A stretch of DNA of 64,000 nt from the NCBI RefSeq assembly GCF_042654585.1, contig NZ_JBHSGR010000003.1, positions 160,793 through 224,792 on the forward strand, read 5' to 3'. The position numbers and the translations under genes are program-made. Below the pieces are notes generated by a model. The model ran no database searches. It had not been told where the DNA came from and worked only from the letters and a program-made list of their open reading frames with translations. Below are positions 40,707-48,786 of this stretch, piece by piece. The stretch comes from Geodermatophilus arenarius (lineage in GTDB: Bacteria > Actinomycetota > Actinomycetes > Mycobacteriales > Geodermatophilaceae). Position 1 is the first letter of the stretch. Each line of letters starts with the position of its first letter.

Positions 40707-41756
40707 TCAGCGCAGGTGCGCCGCCGCGTAGCGCGGCACCCGCGCGCCGTCGCCGACGACCAGGCCGCGGGTGACCAGCAGCCGCAGGTGGGCGTCGGTC
40801 TCGGTGACGGCGAAGATCCGCATCCGCCGCTCGTACTGCGACCACGGCCGCGACCACGTCAGGTGTGCGGCCAGGTCCCACGGGGTGCTCCCCGGGTGCG
40901 CCCGGACCGCGGCCAGCAGCTCGGCCAGCCGGCGCTCGTGGTGCGCCCGCAGCTCGCGGGCCCGGCCGGCCAGGCCGCGGAAGCGCCACTCGTGGCCGGG
41001 CAGCACCTCGCCGGCCTCCTCCCCGGCGACCCGCTCCAGCGAGGACAGGTAGTCGCGCAGCGGGTCGGCGGCGCCGCCGGCGTGCGTCGAGACGTTCGGG
41101 CTGATGCGGGGCAGGACGTGGTCGCCGGCGAAGAACAGGCCGGTGGCCTCGTCGGCGAAGCACAGGTGCCCGGCGGTGTGGCCGGGCGTGTGGACGGCGC
41201 GCAGCGACCAGCCGGGCAGGTCCGCGCGGTCGCCGTCCTCGAGCAGCCGGTCGGGCAGCGCCAGCCGCCGCCACCGCGCGCGCTCCTCCGGCGTCCCGGC
41301 GTCCGCGCGGGCGTCCGGCTCGGGGGCGCCCAGCCCGACGAGGAAGGCGACCTCCACCTCGGTGGACTCCTCGGGCGAGCGGGCGGTGAAGGCGGTCAGG
41401 TCGCGGGCGTCGGCCGGGTGCATCGCCACCCACGCACCCGAGGCCTCCCGCACCCGGCCGGCCAGGCCGACGTGGTCCATGTGCATGTGGGTGACCAGCA
41501 CGCCGCGGACGTCGCGGACGCCGGCGCCGATCCCGGCCAGCCCGGCGCACAGCGCCGCCCAGCTGTCGTCGGCGTCCCAGCCGGTGTCGACCAGGCCCAG
41601 CCCGCCGCCGGCCAGCTCGAGCACGTGGGCGTTGACCCACCGCAGCGGGCCGCCCATCGGCACCGGCACCGACCACAGGCCCGGCCGCACCCGCTCGACG
41701 GCGGGCACCGACCGCTCGCGCCACGCGGCGCGCTGCGCCCGGCCGGTCACCTCCAC
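40707..41756 (-). CDS. MBL-fold metallo-hydrolase
   Basis: 349 residues. The metal site is clear: LVTHMHMDHVGLAG (HxHxDH), RAVHTPGHTAGHLCF (third His region), TGLFFAGDHVLPRI (bridging Asp) and VLPGHEWRFRG (final His). The first part ends in a hydrophobic core MGGPLRWVNAHVLELAGGGLGLVDTGW, typical of the glyoxalase II/flavoprotein-like group. The C-terminal ~90 residues form an accessory helical domain (WDLAAHLTWSRPWSQYERRMRIFAVTETDAHLRLL). Substrate unknown. GTG 41756 is used; GTG 41750 and 41771 are alternatives. It ends 16 bases before the GAF-ANTAR gene on the same strand. Confidence 0.88.
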   Translation of the reverse strand: MEVTGRAQRAAWRERSVPAVERVRPGLWSVPVPMGGPLRWVNAHVLELAGGGLGLVDTGWDADDSWAALCAGLAGIGAGVRDVRGVLVTHMHMDHVGLAGRVREASGAWVAMHPADARDLTAFTARSPEESTEVEVAFLVGLGAPEPDARADAGTPEERARWRRLALPDRLLEDGDRADLPGWSLRAVHTPGHTAGHLCFADEATGLFFAGDHVLPRISPNVSTHAGGAADPLRDYLSSLERVAGEEAGEVLPGHEWRFRGLAGRARELRAHHERRLAELLAAVRAHPGSTPWDLAAHLTWSRPWSQYERRMRIFAVTETDAHLRLLVTRGLVVGDGARVPRYAAAHLR

Positions 41757-41825
41757 GCCGCTCGCGTCCACGCCCCGGCACTCTGCCAGCCCCGGCGGCG
41801 CGCGCCGGGCTGGGACCATGGGGGC

Positions 41826-42317
41826 GTGCCGACGCCGCCCACCACCCCCGCCCGGATCTCCGCCGTCCCCCTCCTCATGCGGGTGGTCTGCACGCTGCTC
41901 GCCGTCACGGTCGTCGTCGTCATGGTCGTCACCGCGCTCGTCACCCACCCCTCGGACGAGCTCAACCCCTTCGACGCCGCCGACCGCGTGGCCATCGCCG
42001 GGATCGGCCTGTTCGTCGGCGCGGGGATCCTGCTGCTGGGCCGGCCGCGGGTCGACGCCGACGCCTCGGGCATCCGGGTGCGGAACCTGCTCGGGCAGCG
42101 GACGCTGCCCTGGGCGGCGGTGCGCGGCGTCCGGTTCGACCGCCGGGCGTGGGTGGCCACGCTGGAGCTCGCCAACGGCGACGCGATGGCGATGACGGCG
42201 CTGCAGGCGGTCGACGGCGAGCGCGCGGCCACCGCCGTCGAGGGGCTGCGGGCGCTGCTGGCCGCCGACGTCGCCGCCCGTCCCGCGCCGGCGCACGGCC
42301 CGCTGCTGCACGAGTGA
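41826..42317 (+). CDS. PH-domain membrane protein
   Basis: 163 residues. Two hydrophobic segments (LLMRVVCTLLAVTVVVVMVVTALV and VAIAGIGLFVGAGILLLG) are followed by a PH-like domain (bPH) at ~75-150: VDADASGIRVRNLLGQRTLPWAAVRGVRFDRRAWVATLELANGDAMAMTALQAVDGE. This topology is common in actinobacteria and its role is not settled. GTG at 41826. The start regions of this gene and the divergent MBL gene are 69 bases apart and include no recognisable regulatory repeat. Confidence 0.78.
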   Translation: MPTPPTTPARISAVPLLMRVVCTLLAVTVVVVMVVTALVTHPSDELNPFDAADRVAIAGIGLFVGAGILLLGRPRVDADASGIRVRNLLGQRTLPWAAVRGVRFDRRAWVATLELANGDAMAMTALQAVDGERAATAVEGLRALLAADVAARPAPAHGPLLHE

Positions 42318-42344
42318 GCGGCGTCCCGGCTCCCGGAATACCTG

Positions 42345-42367
42345 CAGCGTCCGCGACGCTGTAGCAT
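42345..42367 (+). promoter_or_regulatory. Promoter of the infC operon with a perfect palindrome in the spacer
   Basis: TAGCAT at 42362-42367 fits a -10 (TANNNT). Just upstream is the perfect palindrome CAGCGTC-CGC-GACGCTG at 42345-42361, which would occupy the -35/-10 spacer. The preceding PH-protein gene ends at 42317, so the palindrome could instead terminate that gene; both uses are possible. No good -35 hexamer is visible. Confidence 0.5.
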
Positions 42368-42656
42368 GAGCGTGCCTCCCCGCTACACGAGGCGCGTGAA
42401 CCACTCCAGCGGCCCCGCCCCGGGCCGCTGACCAAGAGGAGCCCGCTCCCACCTGGCGCCGTCGAGGTGCCCAGGTCCCCGGTTCGCGGGAGTCCGGCCT
42501 GCCCCGGCCGGTCCTCCGCGACGTGCCCGGCCCGGCGACGGGCCGGTGCCGCACCGGCGAGACGGGCCCTGTGAGCACCCGCTCACGGGGCCCTCGCCGT
42601 CTCCGGTGCCCGGGTGGGCGCGACCTCCTCCCGTGTGACAGAGCAGAGGAGAGGCC
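42368..42656 (+). other. Long infC leader with a strong hairpin
   Basis: This fills most of the 339-base gap before infC. It holds no ORF that looks coding. A 13-pair hairpin lies at 42564-42593 (GGGCCC, then GTGAGC paired with GCTCAC and GGGCCC, loop ACCC), 63 bases before the start codon. Operons of this type are autoregulated in other bacteria through a structured leader by L20 or IF-3, so attenuation is possible, but no described leader family was recognised here. Confidence 0.45.
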
Positions 42657-43238
42657 ATCACCGAGCCCCGTATCAACGACCGTATCCGCGTCCCCGAGGT
42701 CCGCCTGGTGGGCCCGGAGGGCGAGCAGGTCGGCATCGTGCCGATCGGCGAGGCGCTGCGCCTGGCGCAGGACTCCGAGCTCGACCTCGTCGAGGTCGCG
42801 CCGATGGCCCGGCCGCCGGTCGTCAAGCTGATGGACTACGGGAAGTTCAAGTACGAGTCCGCCCAGAAGGCCCGCGAGGCCCGGCGGAACCAGGCGCTCA
42901 CCGTCATCAAGGAGATGCGGCTGCGCCTGAAGATCGACCCGCACGACTACGAGACCAAGAAGGGCCACGTCGAGCGCTTCCTCAAGGCGGGCGACAAGGT
43001 CAAGATCACCGTGATGTTCCGCGGGCGCGAGCAGTCGCGGCCCGAGATGGGCTACCGCCTGCTGCAGCGGCTGGCCGGCGACGTCTCCGAGCTGGGCGTC
43101 GTCGAGTCCAACCCGAAGCAGGACGGCCGGAACATGGTCATGGTGATCGCCCCGCACCGGAACCAGGCCGCGACCGACGGCGCCCGCCGTCAGGCCAAGG
43201 CCGACCGGGCCGCCGAGGGGCAGACCCCGACGGCCTGA
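42657..43238 (+). CDS. infC: Translation initiation factor IF-3, apparent ATC start
   Basis: 193 residues in the ATC-start reading. IF-3 binds the 30S subunit and discriminates start codons. The conserved N-terminus ISEPRINDRIRVPEVRLVGPEGEQVGIVPIGEALRLAQ begins at ATC 42657. Upstream an in-frame TGA occurs at 42636-42638 with no ATG, GTG or TTG in between, and AGGAG lies 5 bases before the ATC. A GTG start at 42708 would delete the first 17 conserved residues. E. coli infC uses AUU, and IF-3 represses such starts, so autoregulation is expected. C-terminal domain (KIDPHDYETKKGHVERFLKAGDKVKITVMFRGRE) is complete. Confidence 0.93.
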   Translation: MTEPRINDRIRVPEVRLVGPEGEQVGIVPIGEALRLAQDSELDLVEVAPMARPPVVKLMDYGKFKYESAQKAREARRNQALTVIKEMRLRLKIDPHDYETKKGHVERFLKAGDKVKITVMFRGREQSRPEMGYRLLQRLAGDVSELGVVESNPKQDGRNMVMVIAPHRNQAATDGARRQAKADRAAEGQTPTA

Positions 43239-43242
43239 GGAA

Positions 43243-43298
43243 GGACCCTCCTGCCCCCCACCGCTCGCACGCTCGCGGCGGGCCCCTGCAGGAGGGCC
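43243..43298. repeat. 56-bp palindromic repeat family P1, copy 2, inside the infC-rpmI gap
   Basis: Outer arms GGACCCTCCTGC and GCAGGAGGGCC enclose a middle with GCTCGCACGCTCGCGG. It matches the copy at 8157-8212 in reverse orientation, at identical length. It starts 5 bases after the infC stop, within an operon of essential genes, so its stem will be in every rpmI-rplT transcript that starts at infC. Confidence 0.75.
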
Positions 43299-43386
43299 GA
43301 CCACGCACCACCGAGACGGCCGGCGTCGTCTCGGCAGCCTCGTGCTGCCGGGCGGCGCCGACACCCACGAACAGGACGACGAGGAC

Positions 43387-43581
43387 ATGCCGAAGCAGAA
43401 GACCCACAAGGGCACCGCGAAGCGGGTGCGCGTCACGGGCACCGGCAAGATCATGCGGGAGCAGGCCAACAACCAGCACAAGTTCGAGCACAAGAGCTCG
43501 CGGCGCAAGCGCCGGCTGGAGAAGGACCAGGTCATGTCCCCGGCCGACAGCAAGACCATCAAGAAGCTGCTGGGCATCTGA
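43387..43581 (+). CDS. rpmI: Ribosomal protein bL35
   Basis: 64 residues: MPKQKTHKGTAKRVRVTGTGKIM, then FEHKSSRRKRRLEKDQ and ending SKTIKKLLGI, the full bL35 pattern. It is the second gene of the conserved infC-rpmI-rplT operon. ATG at 43387. The preceding gap holds the P1 palindrome. The rplT gene starts 35 bases downstream. Confidence 0.97.
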   Translation: MPKQKTHKGTAKRVRVTGTGKIMREQANNQHKFEHKSSRRKRRLEKDQVMSPADSKTIKKLLGI

Positions 43582-43616
43582 GCCCCCGCCTCCCGTAACC
43601 AGCAAGGAGTTCTCAC

Positions 43617-44003
43617 GTGGCACGCGTGAAGCGGGCGGTCAACGCCCAGAAGAAGCGCCGGACGACCCTCGAGGCCGCCAGCGGGTACCGCGGTCAGCGT
43701 TCGCGCCTGTACCGCAAGGCCAAGGAGCAGATCCTCCACTCGGCCACCTACAACTACCGCGACCGCAAGGCGCGCAAGGGTGACTTCCGCAAGCTGTGGA
43801 TCACCCGCATCAACGCCGCGGCGCGGCAGAACGACATGACCTACAACCGGTTCATGCAGGGCCTGAAGCTGGCCGGCATCGAGCTCGACCGCCGCGTGCT
43901 CGCCGAGCTCGCGGTCAACGAGCCGGCCGCCTTCGCCGCCCTGGTGGAGACCGCCCGGGCCGCCGTCGCGGCGGCCCCGGCCGGCGGCGAGCAGGCCGCG
44001 TAG
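43617..44003 (+). CDS. rplT: Ribosomal protein bL20
   Basis: 128 residues: ARVKRAVNAQKKRRTTLEAASGYRGQRSRLYRKAKEQ, YNYRDRKARKGDFRKLWITRINAAARQNDMTYNRFMQGLKLAGIELDRRVLAELAVNEPAAFAALV and an Ala-rich tail. All typical bL20 features are present. In several bacteria bL20 also autoregulates this operon by binding the leader. GTG at 43617 has AAGGAG upstream. Confidence 0.97.
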   Translation: MARVKRAVNAQKKRRTTLEAASGYRGQRSRLYRKAKEQILHSATYNYRDRKARKGDFRKLWITRINAAARQNDMTYNRFMQGLKLAGIELDRRVLAELAVNEPAAFAALVETARAAVAAAPAGGEQAA

Positions 44004-44085
44004 GCACTCCCTCCCGACGCCGTCGGTGACCGGCCCACCTGGGCCGGCGCCGGCGGCGTCGGTGCGTGTGGGGCCCGTGTGCGCG

Positions 44086-44142
44086 CGGGACCGGCGGTCT
44101 CGTGGCGATGAGCGCCCGATGGCCACGGGACCGCCGATCCCG
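44086..44142. repeat. 57-bp palindromic repeat family P2, copy 1
   Basis: Arms of 21 bases (44086-44106 and 44122-44142; CGGGACCGGCGGTCTCGTGGC against GCCACGGGACCGCCGATCCCG complement, two mismatches) with a 15-base loop. The right arm and most of the loop (GCGCCCGATG) recur at 49707-49763 with the same spacing. It lies in the 154-base gap between rplT and the rRNA methyltransferase gene. Confidence 0.75.
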
Positions 44143-44157
44143 ACGAGGGGAGACGAC

Positions 44158-44949
44158 GTGAGCGAGCTGCTGACCGAGCGGTCGGGCCGGGTCGCCGCCG
44201 CGCGCAAGCTGACCCGGCGCGCCGGCCGCGACGCCGCGGGCGCCTTCCTCGCCGAGGGCCGCCAGGCGGTCTCCGAGGCACTGGCCACCGCACCGGACGA
44301 CGTCCGCGAGGTGTTCGCCACCGAGGCCGCGGCCGCCGCGCACCGCGACCTGCTCGCCGGCACCACCGTCCCCGTCCGGCTGGTCACCGAGAGGGCCGTC
44401 GCGGGCCTGTCCGAGACCGTGACGCCGCAGGGCCTGGTCGCCGTCTGCGCGCTGCGCGACATGCCCGCCGACCGGCTGACCGCCGACCCGCCCGCGCTGG
44501 CCGTCGGCCTGGCCGGCCTGGCCGACCCCGGCAACGCCGGCACCGTGCTGCGCACCGCCGACGCCTGCGGCGCCGGCGCGGTGGTCTTCGGCGCCGGGTC
44601 CGCCGACCCCTACGGCGGCAAGGCGGTCCGCTCCAGCGCCGGCAGCCTGTTCCACGTCGACGTCGTCCGGGGTGCGCCGCTGGAGCCGCTGGTCGCCGGC
44701 CTGCAGGCGCGCGGGGTCACCGTGCTGGCCGCCGACGGCGGGGGCGAGGCCGCGCTCGACGAGCTGGGGGACGCCCTCGCCGGGCCGGTGCTGTGGCTGT
44801 TCGGCAACGAGGCGCGCGGGGTGCCGCCGGAGCTGGCCGCAGCCGCCGACGCCCGGGTGCGGATCCCGATGCGCGGCCGCGCCGAGAGCCTCAACCTGGC
44901 CGCCGCCGCGGCGATCTGCCTCTACGCGACGCAGCTCGCCCAGGGCTGA
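44158..44949 (+). CDS. TrmH/SpoU family rRNA 2'-O-methyltransferase
   Basis: 263 residues. A substrate-binding N-terminal domain (VSELLTERSGRVAAARKLTRRAGRDAAGAFLAEGRQAVSEALA) precedes the SPOUT catalytic fold: VGLAGLADPGNAGTVLRTADACGAGAVVFGAGSADPYGGKAVRSSAGSLFH, then LWLFGNEARGVPPELAAAADARVRIPMRGRAESLNLAAAAAICLY with the trefoil knot motifs complete. Likely methylates a ribose in 23S rRNA; the exact site is unknown. GTG 44158 has GAGGGGAG about 5 bases upstream. It follows rplT, as often in actinobacteria, and may partly depend on read-through. Confidence 0.88.
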   Translation: MSELLTERSGRVAAARKLTRRAGRDAAGAFLAEGRQAVSEALATAPDDVREVFATEAAAAAHRDLLAGTTVPVRLVTERAVAGLSETVTPQGLVAVCALRDMPADRLTADPPALAVGLAGLADPGNAGTVLRTADACGAGAVVFGAGSADPYGGKAVRSSAGSLFHVDVVRGAPLEPLVAGLQARGVTVLAADGGGEAALDELGDALAGPVLWLFGNEARGVPPELAAAADARVRIPMRGRAESLNLAAAAAICLYATQLAQG

Positions 44950-44961
44950 GAGGCTGCCCGC

Positions 44962-45537
44962 GTGGACGACGCGAAGGCCGTGCTGCTGCGCTACCTCAGC
45001 ACCGCCCGCGAGGCGCTGCTGTGGAAGCTCGAGGGGCTGTCCGAGTACGACGTCCGCCGGCCGCTGACGGCCACCGGCACCAACCTGCTCGGCCTGGTCA
45101 AGCACCTGGCCTGCGTGGAGGCCGGCTACCTCGGCAACGTCGTGGGCCGGCCGTTCCCGGAGCCGATGGTCTGGGACGACCCCGACGCCGGGGACGACGA
45201 CCTGTGGGTGCGCGCCGACGAGTCCCGCGAGGACGTCCTGGCGCTGTACGCCCGCGCCACCGCGCACGCCGACGCCTCGGTCGCCGCGCTGCCGCTCGAC
45301 GCCACCGGCGAGGTGCCGTGGTGGCCCGAGGAGCGGCGGCACCCCACGCTGCACACGCTGCTGGTGCACGTGCTGGCCGAGGTGTCCCGCCACGCCGGGC
45401 ACGCCGACGTGCTGCGCGAGGGCCTCGACGGCGCGGCCGGCCTGCGGCGGGACGACGACAACCTCACCCGCGACGGCGACGCCGACCGGGCCGCCTACGT
45501 CGCGGTGGTCGAGGAGGCCGCGGCGATGTTCCGGTGA
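44962..45537 (+). CDS. DinB family protein
   Basis: 191 residues of the DinB/YfiT four-helix-bundle fold. MDDAKAVLLRYLSTAREALLWKLEGLSEYDVRRPLTATGTNLLGLVKHLACVEAGYLGNVVG holds the first metal-type His, and LHTLLVHVLAEVSRHAGHADVLREGLDGAAG holds the HAGHAD His pair. These proteins bind a metal and are often mycothiol- or other thiol-dependent transferases in actinobacteria. GTG at 44962 begins 12 bases after the methyltransferase stop, so co-transcription is likely. Substrate unknown. Confidence 0.85.
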   Translation: MDDAKAVLLRYLSTAREALLWKLEGLSEYDVRRPLTATGTNLLGLVKHLACVEAGYLGNVVGRPFPEPMVWDDPDAGDDDLWVRADESREDVLALYARATAHADASVAALPLDATGEVPWWPEERRHPTLHTLLVHVLAEVSRHAGHADVLREGLDGAAGLRRDDDNLTRDGDADRAAYVAVVEEAAAMFR

Positions 45538-45661
45538 GGGCGGCGCGCCGCGGCGGGAGCCGGACGGGTGCCGACGCTTTCCCGCCACGGGGCGCGGACG
45601 GCAGGGTGCAGGTCTGCCGGCCTCCTCGGGTCGGCGGGTGTCTCCGTGGGGGAGGGCGGCC

Positions 45662-46321
45662 GTGACCGTGGGACCCAGGCAACGGCTCGACGGCGACCCG
45701 CGGCCGGCCGCGGACGGGCGGCGCGCCCGCTGGACCGAGCACCGCCGCGCCCGCCGCGAGGAACTCGTCGCCGCCGCCGTCGAGGCGGTCCGCGCGGCCG
45801 GCCCGGGGTTCGCCGTCGACGACGTCGCCCGCGCCGCCGGGGTGTCCAAGACGGTCATCTACCGCTACTTCACCGACAAGGACGAGCTGGTCGACGCCGT
45901 CCTCGAGCGCATCTCCTCGGCGGTCCTGCTGCCGCGGCTGCTGGGGGAGCTGGCCGCCGAGCGCCGCGACGACGTCGAGCGGCTGCGCGCAGTCATCGCC
46001 GCGTTCGTGCTGCTGGTCGAGGACGAGCCGGAGCTCTACCGCTTCGCCTACGCCTCGGCCGGCCGCGCCGGGCGCCCGGACCTCGTGGCCGCCACCGAGC
46101 GGGAGGTCGCCGGCGCGCTGGCGGCGCTGCTCGGCGAGCGGCTGGCCGCCGCGGGCCGGCCCACCGGTGCCGTGACGACGTGGGCCTACGGCGTCGTCGG
46201 CATGGTGCAGCTGGCCGCGCACTGGTGGTCGGGCACCCGCGAGGTGCCCGCCGCCGAGCTGGTCGAGCAGCTGACCGCGCTGGCCGCCGGGGGACTGGTC
46301 GGCCTGCTGCCGCCCGCCTGA
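45662..46321 (+). CDS. TetR family transcriptional regulator
   Basis: 219 residues. HTH ~30-80 (TEHRRARREELVAAAVEAVRAAGPGFAVDDVARAAGVSKTVIYRYFTDKDELVDAVLERI) is a standard TetR DNA-binding domain; the ligand domain (AVIAAFVLLVEDEPELYRFAYASAGRAGRPDLVAATEREVAGALAALLGERLAA, then VVGMVQLAAHWWSGTREVPAAELVEQLTALAAGGLVGLL) is the common form for this group. GTG 45662 has GGAGGG about 6 bases upstream, preferred over longer starts. No palindromic operator was recognised. Target and ligand unknown. Confidence 0.87.
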   Translation: MTVGPRQRLDGDPRPAADGRRARWTEHRRARREELVAAAVEAVRAAGPGFAVDDVARAAGVSKTVIYRYFTDKDELVDAVLERISSAVLLPRLLGELAAERRDDVERLRAVIAAFVLLVEDEPELYRFAYASAGRAGRPDLVAATEREVAGALAALLGERLAAAGRPTGAVTTWAYGVVGMVQLAAHWWSGTREVPAAELVEQLTALAAGGLVGLLPPA

Positions 46322-46371
46322 GGGAACGCCCGCGACGTCACCGTGCGCGGGCGGACCTCCGGGGCGCATCC

Positions 46372-48720
46372 CTACGGCAGGGCCGGCTCCCGCCGCGGCA
46401 CCCGCGCGGCGCCCGCGGCGGCCCGCGCGGTGGCGGCCCGGGTGGCGGCGCCGCGGGTGACCGCCTTGCGGTCGTACATGCGCAGGTCGGCGCGGTGCAG
46501 CAGGTCGGCGAACGCGACGCCGTCGGCGGGGCAGACGCTGACCCCGATGCTCGCGTCCACGTGCACCTCGGTGCCGTGCAGCGGCACCGGCCGGCGGATC
46601 GAGGCGGTGAGCTCGTCGGCGACCCGCCGCGCCTCCTCCGGCGCCGTCTCCGGCCGCAGGTCCGGCAGCGCGACGAGGAACTCGTCGCCGCCGAGGCGGG
46701 CCAGCAGGTCGCGGCGGCGGACGCGCTCGCGCAGCCGGCGGGCGACCACCTGCAGCAGCTCGTCGCCGGCGGCGTGGCCGAGCCGGTCGTTGACCGCCTT
46801 GAACCCGTCGAGGTCGACGAACAGCAGGCCGAGCGCGTCGCCGCGGGCGCGGGCCTCCCAGATCGCGGCCTCCACCTGCTCCTCCAGCCGGCGCCGGTTG
46901 GGCAGCCCGGTCAGCGGGTCGGTGTAGGCCAGCTCCTGGATGCGGGCCAGCGCGGCCGACGTCCGGTCGCGCTCGCGGACCAGGGCCCGTTCCGCCTCCA
47001 CGCGCGCGGTGACGTCCACCTGCACGCCGATGTACTGGACGACGGTGCCGTCGGCGTCGTGCACCGGCGCGAGGTGCAGCTCGTTCCACCACGGCGTCCG
47101 CCCGGGGCCGCGGACGTTGAGCAGCGTCTCCCGGCACGGCTGCCCGGCGTCGACCGCCGCGCGGACGCGGGCGACCGCGCCCGGGTCGGTGTCGGGGTGC
47201 TGCAGCAGCCGGCAGTTGCGGCCGAGGATCTCGTCCGAGGACAGGCCGGCCAGCTGCCGGAAGGCCTCGTTGGCGTAGACGATCGGCTGGTCGGGCAGCC
47301 GCACGTCGACGACGGTCACCCCGCTCGGCGTGGCCTCCAGCGCCCGCCGCAGCAGCGCCTCCGCCTGCGTGGTGCCCACGGCCAGCGCGGCGGCCGCCGG
47401 GCTCGCCACCACCGCCGGCCGGGGCGCGACGGCCGCCGCGGGCACGGTGCCGCCGGCGCGCGGGGCCACCCGGGACAGCAGCGACGACGCCGCGCGGGAC
47501 ACCGTCGTGCGCTCGTAGGTCAGCGCGTACTCGAACGTGCGCTCCAGGTCGGGCCCGTCGTCGCCGAGGTCGCGGGCCAGCAGCGCGGCGCTGAAGTGCG
47601 GGGACAGGACGGCGACGTCCCACTCGCCGCGCACCGGGTCGTCGTCGGCGAGGTGCGCGCCGCGCACGCCCGGCAGCGGCTCCACCGGCAGGTCCTCGCC
47701 CAGCGCGCAGACGAAGCCGGTGCGCTCGGCCAGGTCGCGGTAGCGCTGGGTCGTGGCGACGGTGAAGTGGCGCGCCTCCTGGAAGGTCGCGGCCACCACG
47801 CAGGTCTCGCCCAGGCGCATGGCCTCCCGCTCCAGCTGCTTGGACAGCTCGATGAGCAGGGCCTTGGGCGCGCGGCGCAGCGGGACGTCGTCGGGCAGGC
47901 AGGCGAAGGGGGAGACCGCGCCGACCGCGCCGGTGGGCCGGCCGGCGCCGGGCAGCACCAGCTCGCCGACCGGCAACCCCGGGGCGGCGCCCGGGCCGGG
48001 GCGGCCGAGGTGCCAGCCCTGGCCGAGGGTGGCGCCCAGCCCGCGGGCGTAGGCCAGGTGCCCGGCGGTCTCGATGCCCTCGGCGAGCACCACGGCGCCG
48101 CTGCGCTCGGCGTAGGCGTTGACCGCGTTCACGATCTCGGCGATCGCCGGGCCCGGGCGCTCCTGCACCAGGCGCAGGTCGAGCTTGACGACGTCGGGGC
48201 ACAGCAGCGGCAGGAACGCCAGCGACATCGACTCGGCGCCGACGTCGTCGACGGCGATGGCCCAGCCCAGTTCCCGGACCCGCTCGACGGTGCGCAGCAG
48301 CTCGGCCGGCCGGGCCGCGATCGCCCGCTCGGTGATCTCCATGACCACCCGCAGGTCGCCGGGCGCGCCCTCGGCGATGGCGACGAGGTCGGCCAGCGGT
48401 GCGGTGTCGAGCACCTCGGGCTCGACGTTGACGAAGACGGTCAGCGGCGCCACGAGCCCGCCGTCGACGGCGCCGCGGAAGGCGGCCGCGCGGCAGGCCT
48501 CGTCCAGCTCCGCGAGCCGGCCGGCGCCGCGGGCCGCGGCGAACAGCGCGTCGGGCCGCTCCAGCGGGCCGACCGGGCCGCGCGCGAGGGCCTCGTAGGC
48601 GACGACCCGCCCGGTGTCGATCTCGACGATGGGCTGGAAGACGCTGCGCACGCCGCGCAGGGCGTCGGCGAGGACGGGGTCGGATCCGGAGGGCGCCGGT
48701 GCCTCGTGGGGGCGGGTCAC
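46372..48720 (-). CDS. EAL-DICT-LOV-GGDEF cyclic-di-GMP signalling protein
   Basis: 782 residues in four parts. ~25-250 is an EAL phosphodiesterase-type domain: EALARGPVGPL, FVNVEPEVLD, VMEITERAI, AVDDVGAESMSLAFLPLLCPDVVKLD, VVLAEGIET; key acidic and Lys residues are there though the DDFG block is DDVG. ~280-435 fits a DICT sensory domain (KALLIELSKQLEREAMRLGETCVVAATFQEARHF). ~455-580 is a PAS/LOV domain with GRNCRLLQHPDTD, the conserved flavin-adduct Cys motif of blue-light receptors. ~600-770 is a GGDEF domain with RLGGDEFLV and DPLTGLPNRR. GTG at 48720. The gene is free-standing between a TetR gene and an EamA gene. Confidence 0.9.
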   Translation of the reverse strand: MTRPHEAPAPSGSDPVLADALRGVRSVFQPIVEIDTGRVVAYEALARGPVGPLERPDALFAAARGAGRLAELDEACRAAAFRGAVDGGLVAPLTVFVNVEPEVLDTAPLADLVAIAEGAPGDLRVVMEITERAIAARPAELLRTVERVRELGWAIAVDDVGAESMSLAFLPLLCPDVVKLDLRLVQERPGPAIAEIVNAVNAYAERSGAVVLAEGIETAGHLAYARGLGATLGQGWHLGRPGPGAAPGLPVGELVLPGAGRPTGAVGAVSPFACLPDDVPLRRAPKALLIELSKQLEREAMRLGETCVVAATFQEARHFTVATTQRYRDLAERTGFVCALGEDLPVEPLPGVRGAHLADDDPVRGEWDVAVLSPHFSAALLARDLGDDGPDLERTFEYALTYERTTVSRAASSLLSRVAPRAGGTVPAAAVAPRPAVVASPAAAALAVGTTQAEALLRRALEATPSGVTVVDVRLPDQPIVYANEAFRQLAGLSSDEILGRNCRLLQHPDTDPGAVARVRAAVDAGQPCRETLLNVRGPGRTPWWNELHLAPVHDADGTVVQYIGVQVDVTARVEAERALVRERDRTSAALARIQELAYTDPLTGLPNRRRLEEQVEAAIWEARARGDALGLLFVDLDGFKAVNDRLGHAAGDELLQVVARRLRERVRRRDLLARLGGDEFLVALPDLRPETAPEEARRVADELTASIRRPVPLHGTEVHVDASIGVSVCPADGVAFADLLHRADLRMYDRKAVTRGAATRAATARAAAGAARVPRREPALP

Positions 48721-48786
48721 GTCCCGGTTGTCGGCAGCGGACCCCCGGGGCGACACCCGTCGGTCCGCCCGGCTCCCCCGGGAGGG

